In this document: in pieces, positions 1-6,327 of the stretch | Position numbering within the stretch: the first letter of the stretch is position 1 | Layout of the letters: each line of letters begins with the position of its first letter | The notes under the pieces: model-generated | What the model was told of the DNA's origin: nothing | The model's database searches: none | The model's input: the letters and a program-made list of their open reading frames with translations, nothing else | Origin: Paracoccaceae bacterium | GTDB lineage: Bacteria; Pseudomonadota; Alphaproteobacteria; Rhodobacterales; Rhodobacteraceae | Direction of reading: 5' to 3' | Assembly: GCA_004566265.1 (NCBI GenBank) | Contig: SPLB01000312.1 | Coordinates: forward strand, 1 to 8,450 | Length of the DNA: 8,450 nucleotides | Translations under genes and position numbers: made by a program

Positions 1-1
1 C

Positions 2-892
2 GGTGCCGACGCCGTGTCCCACGGTGCAACCGGCAAAGGCAATGATCAGGTGCGTTTCGAGCTGTCCGCGTATGCCCTGAATCCCGACATCAAAGTGATC
101 GCGCCCTGGCGCGAGTGGGACCTGTCCTCGCGCACCAAACTGCTGGAATTTGCCGAAGCCAACCAGATCCCGATCTCCAAAGACAAACGTGGCGAAGCGC
201 CGTTCTCCGTGGACGCGAACCTGCTGCACACCTCCTCGGAAGGTAAGGTTCTGGAAGACCCGGCCGAAATGGCACCGGACTACGTCTATCAGCGTACCGT
301 AAACCCCGAAGACGCACCAGACACGCCCGAGTTCATCGAAATCACCTTTGAGAAGGGTGACGCGGTTGCAATCAACGGCCAAGCAATGACCCCGGCCACC
401 ATCCTGACGCAACTGAATGAGTACGGCCGAAAGCACGGTATCGGGCGTCTCGACTTTGTCGAAAACCGCTTTGTTGGCATGAAGTCCCGCGGTATTTACG
501 AGACACCGGGCGGCGACATCCTGCTGGAAGCGCACCGTGGTATCGAACAAATCACTTTGGATTCCGGCGCAGGTCACCTGAAAGACTCGATCATGCCGCG
601 CTATGCCGAGCTGATCTATAATGGCTTCTGGTTCTCGCCCGAGCGCGAAATGCTGCAGGCCCTAATCGACGAAAGCCAGAAGCACGTCACCGGCACCGTC
701 CGTCTGAAGCTTTACAAAGGCTCTGCCAAAACCGTTGGCCGCTGGTCTGATCACTCGCTCTACTCCGAGGCCCACGTCACCTTTGAAGAAGATGCCGGTG
801 CTTACGACCAGAAAGACGCGCAAGGTTTCATTCAATTGAACGCGCTGCGACTGAAACTGCTGGCCGCACGCGACAAACGCGTCAAAGGCTAG
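2..892 (+). CDS. argG: argininosuccinate synthase (5'-truncated by window edge)
   Basis: The frame is open from the first bases of the window to the TAG at 890-892, giving 296 residues without a true start. Argininosuccinate synthase joins citrulline and aspartate using ATP to make argininosuccinate, the penultimate step of arginine synthesis, in the cytoplasm. The fragment opens with [20 protein letters not shown], the conserved ATP/aspartate-site block of the family, which normally lies about 110 residues from the N terminus. That agrees with a full length near 400 and about 110 residues missing upstream. Further family blocks follow: [63 protein letters not shown], and the C-terminal [15 protein letters not shown]. 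No frameshift or missing motif is seen in the visible part. The GTG at 14-16 is an internal Val codon, not a start. A strong terminator follows 23 bp downstream, so the gene ends its transcription unit. Identification is near certain. Confidence 0.97.
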   Translation, partial: GADAVSHGATGKGNDQVRFELSAYALNPDIKVIAPWREWDLSSRTKLLEFAEANQIPISKDKRGEAPFSVDANLLHTSSEGKVLEDPAEMAPDYVYQRTVNPEDAPDTPEFIEITFEKGDAVAINGQAMTPATILTQLNEYGRKHGIGRLDFVENRFVGMKSRGIYETPGGDILLEAHRGIEQITLDSGAGHLKDSIMPRYAELIYNGFWFSPEREMLQALIDESQKHVTGTVRLKLYKGSAKTVGRWSDHSLYSEAHVTFEEDAGAYDQKDAQGFIQLNALRLKLLAARDKRVKG

Positions 893-915
893 TTGCACAT
901 TCAAGGACTTTCATA

Positions 916-944
916 GGCCGCCCTTTGGGGCGGTCTTTTTCTTT
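916..944 (+). terminator. rho-independent terminator of argG
   Basis: An 8-bp stem pairs 916-923 (GGCCGCCC) with 928-935 (GGGCGGTC), with one G-U pair and a TTTG loop. It is followed directly by TTTTTCTTT. It lies 23 bp past the argG stop and is a textbook intrinsic terminator. It separates argG from the SCP2 gene, which therefore needs its own promoter somewhere in about 945-1025; I see no clear -35/-10 pair there. Confidence 0.9.
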
Positions 945-1036
945 GCCCAAACGTCATTCACCGCCTTCCCCTGGGTCAGTCTTGCCGCTGCCGACGAGCA
1001 TTCCTTAAGCAGGTCCAAAGAAAACCGGAGGACAAA

Positions 1037-1321
1037 ATGGAACTGACAGAAACACTCCAAACAATTCGTGCAGGTCTTGAAGGTCGCAGCTTTGATGGAT
1101 CCTTGAAGTTTGATTGCGGCAGTGCCGGCAGGATCGTAATCGCTGATGGTGCGGCAAGCACGGAGGATCGCGACACGGATTGCACGCTTACGCTGTCTTC
1201 TGCAAACCTGGAAAAACTGCTTGCAGGCAAGCTGAATCCGATGACTGCAGTCATGATGGGAAAGATCAAGATCAGCGGTGATATGGGCGTGGCCATGAAG
1301 CTGAGCAAACTTATTGGTTGA
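1037..1321 (+). CDS. SCP2 sterol-binding domain protein
   Basis: This 94-aa protein consists of a single SCP2-type (sterol carrier protein 2) domain with no signal peptide or membrane segment. The family-like pattern is a first helix (ELTETLQTIRAGLEG), a beta strand carrying GRIVIADGAAS, the strand DCTLTLSSANLEKLLAGKLNPMTAVMMGKIKISGDM, and a closing helix (GVAMKLSKLIG). The segment LxxLLxGKLxPxxAxMxGKIKIxGDM is the most diagnostic. The family binds hydrophobic ligands such as fatty acyl chains or sterol-like lipids in a beta/alpha pocket; in bacteria the ligand and partner of these short stand-alone versions are usually unknown. The start ATG is supported by GGAGGA at 1027-1032, 4 nt upstream. 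It lies between the argG terminator and the convergent rbsK, so it is probably transcribed alone. A cytoplasmic lipid-binding role is inference from the family. Confidence 0.9.
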   Translation: MELTETLQTIRAGLEGRSFDGSLKFDCGSAGRIVIADGAASTEDRDTDCTLTLSSANLEKLLAGKLNPMTAVMMGKIKISGDMGVAMKLSKLIG

Positions 1322-1451
1322 AGAAACGGTCGTTGGTTTCTGCACCTTGACTTGCGACCGCTCGGCAATCGCCTCTTTGGCTGGCAAAGCTCGGGTTAGG
1401 TCCCGTAAAACATCACAAATTTGATCCAGTTAGCATTTCCAGGAAACAGAT

Positions 1452-2321
1452 TTAGAAGGTCGCATCCTGCACTTCTTTTAGATCTGGGATCGCATCTGCA
1501 GCACCAAGACGTGTAACCATCAACGCCCCTGCTCGCGCGGCCTGCGCCATTGCCTGCGCTATCGGCAGACCACGGTCCAAACCCGACAAAACGTAACCTG
1601 TGAACGTATCGCCCGCGCCGGTTGTGTCCACCGGTTTCACCGTCAGCGCGGGCACATCTGAAACCGTTCCATCCACCGCAAAGTGGCGGGCACCTTTGGC
1701 GCCCAGCGTCACAATCACATCCGCAATGCCCAGCGCGTCTGGTGTTTTTCCTGTGGCTTCCGTCAATTGCTGCGCTTCCACCTCATTCAGAAACAGAAGA
1801 TCTAGGTAAGGCAAAACCGCCTGGACTGCCTCTGCATCGAACGGGGCCGCTGCGTAGGCCACTCGCAGACCCAAATCACGCCCCATCTTGGCGGCACCGG
1901 CCTGCATATTGGTTTCGTTCTGCATGACCAGAATGTCCCCGGCACTCGCAGCACTCAGAGCTTGGCCCAGTTGGTTTTCGGTGATGGTGCGGTTTGCCCC
2001 TGGGAAAAGGATGATCGAGTTCTCACCTGCTTTGTCGACTGCTATTATGGCATGGCCAGTGGGCACGCCAACGGTCACAATATGGCGGGTGTCAACACCG
2101 TATTCGGTCAGGCGATCAAGCGCCCATTTGCCGTCCGCTCCAACTGCGCCAATGTGGCAGCAATGCGATCCCGCGCGCGCAGCGGCAACAGACATATTGG
2201 CCCCCTTCCCCCCAAGACCCTGAACCAAACTGTCTGCAGCAAGGGTTTCACCTGGTGCAGGCAGATAGGGAAGCGCGTACACCATATCCGCATTGATCGA
2301 TCCAAGGTTCCAAATGGCCAT
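1452..2321 (-). CDS. rbsK: ribokinase (PfkB family sugar kinase)
   Basis: Ribokinase phosphorylates D-ribose with ATP to ribose-5-phosphate, feeding the pentose phosphate pathway and nucleotide synthesis in the cytoplasm. The 289-aa product begins WNLGSINADMVYALPYLPAPGETL, very like the E. coli RbsK N terminus; N10 and D12 match its ribose-binding Asn/Asp. The GGKGAN hinge motif is at 37-42, MQNE at 133-136, NEVE at 179-182 (metal/phosphate region), TLGAKGA at 205-211, and the anion-hole/catalytic block DTTGAGDTF at 232-240, with D238 as the predicted catalytic base. The length is slightly below the usual 300-310, mostly through shorter loops; no key residue is missing. The start is fixed by AAGGAGAG (2327-2334 on the opposite strand), 5 nt before the ATG. 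No ribose transporter, RbsD or LacI-type regulator lies beside it, so the physiological source of its sugar is not shown here. Ribose specificity is well supported by the N-terminal residues, though other PfkB sugars remain possible. Confidence 0.92.
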   Translation of the reverse strand: MAIWNLGSINADMVYALPYLPAPGETLAADSLVQGLGGKGANMSVAAARAGSHCCHIGAVGADGKWALDRLTEYGVDTRHIVTVGVPTGHAIIAVDKAGENSIILFPGANRTITENQLGQALSAASAGDILVMQNETNMQAGAAKMGRDLGLRVAYAAAPFDAEAVQAVLPYLDLLFLNEVEAQQLTEATGKTPDALGIADVIVTLGAKGARHFAVDGTVSDVPALTVKPVDTTGAGDTFTGYVLSGLDRGLPIAQAMAQAARAGALMVTRLGAADAIPDLKEVQDATF

Positions 2322-2368
2322 TTGCGCTCTCCTTATTCATCGCTCTCTTATTTCGCTCGCACTCCAGA

Positions 2369-2406
2369 CGGTTCAACCGAAATATTCCAAAAACAGTTTC
2401 CAAAAA
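2369..2406. promoter_or_regulatory. candidate regulatory region upstream of rbsK (palindrome plus direct repeat)
   Basis: Some 48-85 bp upstream of the rbsK start are a perfect 11-bp palindrome with an odd centre, CGGTTCAACCG (2369-2379), and a 9-bp direct repeat, TTCCAAAAA, at 2385-2393 and 2398-2406 (13-bp period). The stretch is AT-rich compared with its surroundings. This is where an operator or promoter for rbsK would be expected. No confident -35/-10 pair could be assigned, and no cognate regulator gene lies in the window. That the repeats bind a protein is inference. Confidence 0.35.
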
Positions 2407-2740
2407 AAGATCTAAACGGGCAATCTGTTCGATCCAACAACGGGTTCATTGGGGTTTTTTATTGGCCATGAGGCAGAAGCGCCAATGGCAAAGCCCGCGC
2501 CCAGCCACGCCTGAACCGTCAATCTACGGTTGTCCGTTTGCAGGCCAATCGTGGAACCACTTCTGGAACTCAGTCTCAGGCGTCCACCCTCAGTGTTACC
2601 TGTCCCCATTACTCTGGTCATACTGCCAGGTTAGCACGATGAGCACTCAGAGCGACAGTCGGTGTGGACGAATAGGTTCCCCATGAAAGGGCGGGTTGAT
2701 CATTCACGACGTTGACTGTTTCATTTGACAGTCTCCACGC
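2407..2740. other. gene-poor stretch between rbsK and maeB
   Basis: About 330 bp with no gene that I can support. Two short open frames exist: 69 codons on - (2412-2621) and 74 codons on + (2462-2686). Neither has a Shine-Dalgarno-like sequence at its start, and neither product resembles a family that I recognise. The minus-strand frame reads like low-information Gly/Ser/Arg-rich sequence, with a weakly hydrophobic patch WLGAGFAIGASASW. Both could be chance or gene remnants. The region also holds a 6-bp inverted repeat, GACTGT/ACAGTC (2714-2719 and 2728-2733), just beyond the maeB terminator. No tRNA, insertion-sequence end or tandem repeat was seen. Confidence 0.4.
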
Positions 2741-2770
2741 AAGAAAAGCCCCGCATCCCGGCGAGGCTTT
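2741..2770 (-). terminator. rho-independent terminator of maeB
   Basis: Read on the minus strand, a 10-bp stem pairs 2770-2761 (AAAGCCTCGC) with 2754-2745 (GCGGGGCTTT), including one G-U pair, around a six-base CGGGAT loop. The RNA continues in the T-rich run TTTTCTT (2747-2741). It begins 21 bp beyond the maeB stop codon. The shape is a classic intrinsic terminator and closes the maeB transcript. Confidence 0.9.
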
Positions 2771-2791
2771 GGATTATGCTGTGCGCCTGAC

Positions 2792-5047
2792 TTAGCCGAT
2801 ATTGGCCGCCGCCAGAATTGCCATGTTCATAATGTCATTGGACGTCGCAGAGGTCGAGCAAATCTGAATTGGTTTGTCGACGCCCGACAGGATCGGGCCA
2901 ATCACAGTGGCATCACCCATTTCCTGCATCAATTTGACCGAAATTGACGCTGAGTGGCGCGCAGGTACAATCAGGATATTTGCAGAACCCGTCAGACGCT
3001 GGAAAGAATAAGCTTCTTGGGCCTTGGGGTTCAGGGCCACATCCACAGTCATCTCGCCTTCGTATTCGAAGTCGACGCCGCGTTTGTCCAGAACGGTTGG
3101 CGCACAGCGCATCTTTTCAGCGCGTTCTGAGACGGGATATCCAAAGGTCGAGAAGCTTACAAAGGCCACGCGCGGATCCAGACCCATGTGGCGGGCCACA
3201 CCGGCAGCGCGCTCTGCGATATTGGCAAGATCGTTTTCATCCGGCCATTCGTGGACCAGCGTATCGCCGATCAGAACAATGCGCCCCTTGTGCAAAAGCG
3301 CCGTAACACCGGCCGCACCATGGGTGGCATCGGCGTCAAAGACGTGGTTGATTCGGTCCAAAATATATGCCGACTTTCGAGTCGCGCCTGTCACAAGGCC
3401 ATCGCCATGACCATGCGCTAGCATCAACGCCGAGAAAACATGGCGGTCACGTCCCACCAAGCGGTGGATGTCCTTATGGTCAAAACCTTTGCGCTGCAAA
3501 CGCCGGTAGAGGAAGTCTTTATAGGTCTGAAAATGCTGAGTATTAGCGGCGTTCACCACCTCTAGCTCGCGGGCAGCATCACCCATGCCGGCTTCTTCAA
3601 GGCGGGTTTTGACCTCTTCCAGGCGTCCAACAACCAAGGCTTTGCCCAGACCAGACCGTTGATATGTTACCGCTGCGCGCAGAACGCGAGGATCATCGCC
3701 TTCGGCAAAGATCATGCGGCTTTGGGCAGAACGCGCGCGCGCATTAAGGCCCCGCAGAATGGATGCCGTCGGATCCATACGCCCACGTAGCCCCTGTTCA
3801 TACGCCTCCATATCGATGATCGGGCGGCGCGCAACACCGGTGTCCATACCTGCCTTTGCAACCGCTGGCGGGATGCGGTGGATCAAACGGGGGTCAAACG
3901 GGGTCGGGATAATGTAGTCGCGACCGAAGGACAGGGTTTTGCCGTAAGCCAGCGCCACCTCGTCCGGGACATCCTCGCGGGCAAGACGGGCCAAAGCATG
4001 CGCACAGGCAATTTTCATTTCGTCGTTGATGGCGCGAGCATGGATGTCCAGCGCGCCGCGGAACAGATACGGGAAACCCAAAACATTGTTGACCTGGTTC
4101 GGGTAGTCCGAACGCCCAGTCGCAACAATTGCGTCCACGCGCACCTCATGCGCCTCTTCCGGGGTGATTTCTGGGTCAGGGTTGGCCATTGCAAAGATTA
4201 CCGGGTTGTCTGCCATGGATTTCACCATGTCTTGTGTCACGGCACCTTTGACGGACACGCCTAGGAAAACGTCGGCCCCAACCATCGCCTGTTCGAGCGT
4301 GCGCAATTCTGTTGAAATCGCATGGGCCGACTTCCACTGGTTCATACCTTCGGTGCGGCCCTGATAGATCACACCTTTTGTGTCACAAACGACGCAGTTC
4401 TGGTGCCGCGCACCCATCGCTTTCAGCAATTCTATACAAGCAATGCCCGCAGCACCCGCGCCGTTCAATACGATCTTAACGTCTTCGATCTTTTTACCCG
4501 ACAAATGCAACGCATTCAGCAATCCTGCAGCACAGATCACGGCGGTGCCATGCTGATCGTCGTGAAAGACCGGGATATCCATTTCTTCTTTGAGCTTCTG
4601 CTCAATGATGAAACACTCAGGGGCTTTGATATCTTCTAGGTTGATGCCCCCAAAGGTCGGGCCCATCAGTTTCACCGCTGCGATAAATTCATCAGGGTCC
4701 TCAGTGTCCAATTCGATGTCGATGGAGTTCACGTCGGCAAAGCGTTTGAACAGGACAGATTTCCCCTCCATCACCGGTTTGGAGCCCAGCGCACCGAGAT
4801 TCCCCAAACCCAGAACCGCAGTACCGTTTGAGATCACCGCAACAAGGTTCCCCTTGTTGGTATAATCATACGCCGTTTCCGGGTTGGCGGCGATCGCTTC
4901 GCAAGGCACCGCCACACCGGGGGAATAGGCCAGCGACAGATCGCGCTGAGTGGTCATGGGGACCGTGGACTGCACCTCCCATTTGCCGGGGCTCGGCTCA
5001 AAGTGAAAGGCCAGCGCCTCTTCCTTGGTAATCTTCGCTTTGGGCAT
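2792..5047 (-). CDS. maeB: NADP-dependent malic enzyme with C-terminal phosphotransacetylase-like domain
   Basis: The 751-aa protein oxidatively decarboxylates malate to pyruvate with reduction of NADP (or NAD), linking the TCA cycle to gluconeogenesis, acetyl-CoA supply and NADPH. The malic enzyme part (about 1-430) shows SLAYSPGVA (38-46), FADVNSIDIEL (103-113), FGGINLEDI (132-140), the metal-binding FHDDQHGTAV (161-170), the Rossmann motif GAGAAG (196-201), MANPDPEI (287-294) and NNVLGFPYLFRGALD (320-334). From about 440 onward a PTA-like domain follows, with FAEGDDPRVLRAA (447-459), GLVTGATR (550-557) and SGVDKPIQI (721-729). In the MaeB family this domain is regulatory, responding to acetyl-CoA, rather than a working phosphotransacetylase. 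Length matches the usual 750-770. An AGGAGAGGA tract (5058-5066, opposite strand) precedes the ATG at a rather long spacing of about 10 nt. The gene is monocistronic with its own terminator. NADP over NAD preference is not proven by the sequence. Confidence 0.95.
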   Translation of the reverse strand: MPKAKITKEEALAFHFEPSPGKWEVQSTVPMTTQRDLSLAYSPGVAVPCEAIAANPETAYDYTNKGNLVAVISNGTAVLGLGNLGALGSKPVMEGKSVLFKRFADVNSIDIELDTEDPDEFIAAVKLMGPTFGGINLEDIKAPECFIIEQKLKEEMDIPVFHDDQHGTAVICAAGLLNALHLSGKKIEDVKIVLNGAGAAGIACIELLKAMGARHQNCVVCDTKGVIYQGRTEGMNQWKSAHAISTELRTLEQAMVGADVFLGVSVKGAVTQDMVKSMADNPVIFAMANPDPEITPEEAHEVRVDAIVATGRSDYPNQVNNVLGFPYLFRGALDIHARAINDEMKIACAHALARLAREDVPDEVALAYGKTLSFGRDYIIPTPFDPRLIHRIPPAVAKAGMDTGVARRPIIDMEAYEQGLRGRMDPTASILRGLNARARSAQSRMIFAEGDDPRVLRAAVTYQRSGLGKALVVGRLEEVKTRLEEAGMGDAARELEVVNAANTQHFQTYKDFLYRRLQRKGFDHKDIHRLVGRDRHVFSALMLAHGHGDGLVTGATRKSAYILDRINHVFDADATHGAAGVTALLHKGRIVLIGDTLVHEWPDENDLANIAERAAGVARHMGLDPRVAFVSFSTFGYPVSERAEKMRCAPTVLDKRGVDFEYEGEMTVDVALNPKAQEAYSFQRLTGSANILIVPARHSASISVKLMQEMGDATVIGPILSGVDKPIQICSTSATSNDIMNMAILAAANIG

Positions 5048-5078
5048 TTTACACGCGTCCTCTCCTAATCAAGAACGT

Positions 5079-5107
5079 CTTTAGCCCAGCTGTATGATAG
5101 GCTTCAA
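5079..5107 (-). promoter_or_regulatory. possible sigma-70-type promoter of maeB
   Basis: On the minus strand TTGAAG (5107-5102) and CTAAAG (5084-5079) are separated by exactly 17 bp and lie 32-60 bp upstream of the maeB start. The -35 box is good; the -10 box is only a loose match, as is common in alphaproteobacteria. Transcription would begin near 5072, giving a short leader that includes the AGGAGAGGA ribosome-binding region. Assigned by eye only. Confidence 0.3.
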
Positions 5108-5132
5108 TGATGTGTGTGAGTGTTAACGATAA

Positions 5133-5148
5133 AGGCAGGGCAACTGCA
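5133..5148 (+). promoter_or_regulatory. possible sigma-54 promoter core upstream of flagellin
   Basis: AGGCAGGGCAACTGCA fits the RpoN -24/-12 consensus TGGCACG-N4-TTGCA at 13 of its 16 positions, counting the four unconstrained bases as matching. It has the obligatory GG (5134-5135) and GC (5146-5147) separated by exactly 10 bp. It points toward the flagellin gene and would start transcription near 5160, leaving a leader of about 220 nt. Flagellar genes in many proteobacteria use RpoN, which makes the site plausible, but a match of this quality can occur by chance and no enhancer site was identified. Confidence 0.35.
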
Positions 5149-5218
5149 GCGCGTCACATGAGAAAGTTAAACTGCTCCTTATTTGCCAAGATATAACCGC
5201 ATTTGGTTCTTGGTCCGC

Positions 5219-5285
5219 ACAAAGGGATCTTTTACCTTTGTTAACAGCCGTAGAAATACGTGCTGCGATACCCCAGAAACTGGGG
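5219..5285 (+). promoter_or_regulatory. structured leader upstream of the flagellin gene (two perfect inverted repeats)
   Basis: Two perfect inverted repeats lie in the 160 bp before the flagellin start. ACAAAGG/CCTTTGT (5219-5225 and 5235-5241) has a 9-nt loop, and CCCCAG/CTGGGG (5271-5276 and 5280-5285) has an AAA loop. Neither is followed by a T-run on either strand, so they are not terminators. A weaker CTTGA/TCAAG pair is at 5309-5313 and 5326-5330. If the flagellin transcript starts upstream, these would fold in its leader. Alphaproteobacterial flagellin messages can be controlled through the 5' leader by FlbT (known from Caulobacter). Applying that here is inference. They could instead be protein-binding operators. 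Confidence 0.4.
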
Positions 5286-5379
5286 CGCGCCAGAAAGGCA
5301 ATTGGCCGCTTGAAATGAGACCGGCTCAAGACTTCGAATTCCAGACGAAACCTTATGTCAAGATGAATGGGAAGTACCT

Positions 5380-6228
5380 ATGTCCAGCATCAACAATAAC
5401 CCAGGAGCCGCCATTGCGCTGCAAATGCTCAGCAAGAACCGTATCGAGAAAGAAGACGTGCAAGACGACGTGTCTACCGGCAAAGCAGTAAACACGGCCA
5501 AAGACAATGCCGCTCTTTGGGCGATTTCCGAGGTAATGGAAAACGACATTGGCGGGTTCGAAGCCGCGTCGCGCACTCTGTCGATCGGCGAAGCCACAGT
5601 GGCCGTTGCTTCGGCCGGTGCAGAGCAGATCACGAATGTGCTGGAGGATATGAAAGTCCTCGCGATTCAGGCACAGTCCGGTGTCGCAGATTTCGGGATG
5701 ATAGAAGAGCAAATGGCCGCGAAGTCCGAGCAAATCAACAGTATTGTCGGCTCGGCTCAATTTAATGGCGTCAATCTGTTGGCAACCGATACAGATGGCA
5801 ATGGTGGAACTGGTCTGACTGTGCCGACTGCTTTGAACCGTCAGGGCGCCGGTCCAGCAACGCTTTCGACCATGACGGCGGAGACTGTTAATTTTGAAGG
5901 CGACGCGGCCTTCAATCTTTCTGGGCGCACAGCCATCACTGATGCCGCTTCGGCGCGCACAGCGCTGGATGAAATCAATGGTTTTCTCGATTTCGCGATT
6001 AATGGCGCTGCAAAGCTCGGCTCTGATGCCGCACAAATGCAAGAACAGAATGAGTTCCTACACAAGCTGAACGATACAACCAAACAAGGCCTTGGCGAAA
6101 TTCGCGATGCCAAACTGGACGAGTCTGCTTCCCGTCTGGTCGCGCTGGATGCCCAGCAGCAGCTGGGTCTCTCCGGCCTGAACATCGCCAATGCAAATCC
6201 TGCGGTACTGGGCAAATTGTTTGGCTAA
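5380..6228 (+). CDS. flagellin (short, solitary paralogue)
   Basis: Flagellin subunits are exported through the flagellar type III apparatus and polymerise into the filament. This 282-aa product has the conserved ends. The N-terminal D0/D1 region (about 1-134) includes VSTGKAVNTAKDNAALWAIS (31-50), SIGEATVAVASAGAEQITNVL (68-88) and IVGSAQFNGVNLL (122-134). The C-terminal helices (about 195-282) end in LGLSGLNIANANPAVLGKLFG, resembling the usual LSIANQxPQxxLxLF tail. The middle (about 135-195) is only some 60 residues, so the surface D2/D3 domains are essentially absent, and the protein is well below the roughly 400 residues that I recall for many Rhodobacterales flagellins. The first helix carries a charged run, KNRIEKEDVQDD (19-30), where relatives are more neutral. 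No signal peptide is expected. A GGGAAG ribosome-binding site (5369-5374) lies 5 nt before the ATG. No flaF, flbT or other flagellar gene is nearby. Whether it is a major or minor filament component, or not assembled, cannot be told. Confidence 0.9.
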   Translation: MSSINNNPGAAIALQMLSKNRIEKEDVQDDVSTGKAVNTAKDNAALWAISEVMENDIGGFEAASRTLSIGEATVAVASAGAEQITNVLEDMKVLAIQAQSGVADFGMIEEQMAAKSEQINSIVGSAQFNGVNLLATDTDGNGGTGLTVPTALNRQGAGPATLSTMTAETVNFEGDAAFNLSGRTAITDAASARTALDEINGFLDFAINGAAKLGSDAAQMQEQNEFLHKLNDTTKQGLGEIRDAKLDESASRLVALDAQQQLGLSGLNIANANPAVLGKLFG

Positions 6229-6235
6229 ATCTTTT

Positions 6236-6268
6236 GACCGGGGCCAAGTGATCTGTCCCGGTTTACCA
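6236..6268 (+). terminator. possible terminator after flagellin
   Basis: ACCGGGG (6237-6243) pairs with TCCCGGT (6256-6262) in a 7-bp stem with one G-U pair and a 12-nt loop, starting 9 bp after the stop codon. The following T-tract is poor (TTTACCACCTTT), so termination may be partial, allowing some read-through into mutS, whose start lies 99 bp past the flagellin stop. Confidence 0.5.
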
Positions 6269-6327
6269 CCTTTCCCTTAACGGCCCCCCATTGTAGTTAT
6301 CTTCCAATAAACCAAGGGGGCTCGGGC

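Noticed and set aside
14..16. GTG near the left edge as a start of argG
   Set aside because: The frame continues upstream with GADA, which belongs to the conserved motif; the gene is cut by the window edge, not started here.
1327..1360. Inverted repeat CGGTCG/CGACCG between the convergent SCP2 and rbsK genes as a shared terminator
   Set aside because: The 22-nt loop and absence of a T-run on either side make it a poor terminator. A small CGGG/CCCG stem at 1392-1405 also lacks a T-run.
911..1387. 158-codon minus-strand frame across the SCP2 gene and the argG terminator
   Set aside because: The plus-strand frame inside it has an SCP2 domain and a good ribosome-binding site; the minus frame crosses a terminator and looks like a shadow.
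1436..1446. Small palindrome TTTCCAGGAAA near the rbsK stop
   Set aside because: Short, with a one-base centre that cannot form a hairpin, and placed at a gene end; most likely chance.
1962..2471. 169-codon plus-strand frame antisense to rbsK
   Set aside because: It lies mostly over the conserved ribokinase coding sequence and has no recognisable domain or ribosome-binding site.
2462..2686. 74-codon plus-strand frame in the rbsK-maeB gap
   Set aside because: No ribosome-binding site, atypical Trp/Cys/Pro/Ser-rich composition and no recognisable similarity; not reported as a gene.
5168..5192. Possible sigma-28 flagellin promoter (TAAA...GCCAAGAT)
   Set aside because: The spacing between TAAA and GCC is 13 rather than 15 bp and the -10 part matches only about five of eight consensus positions.
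5353..6042. 229-codon open frame on the minus strand across the flagellin gene
   Set aside because: It is antisense to a clear flagellin reading frame, has Cys/His/Arg-rich composition typical of shadow frames, and matches no family.
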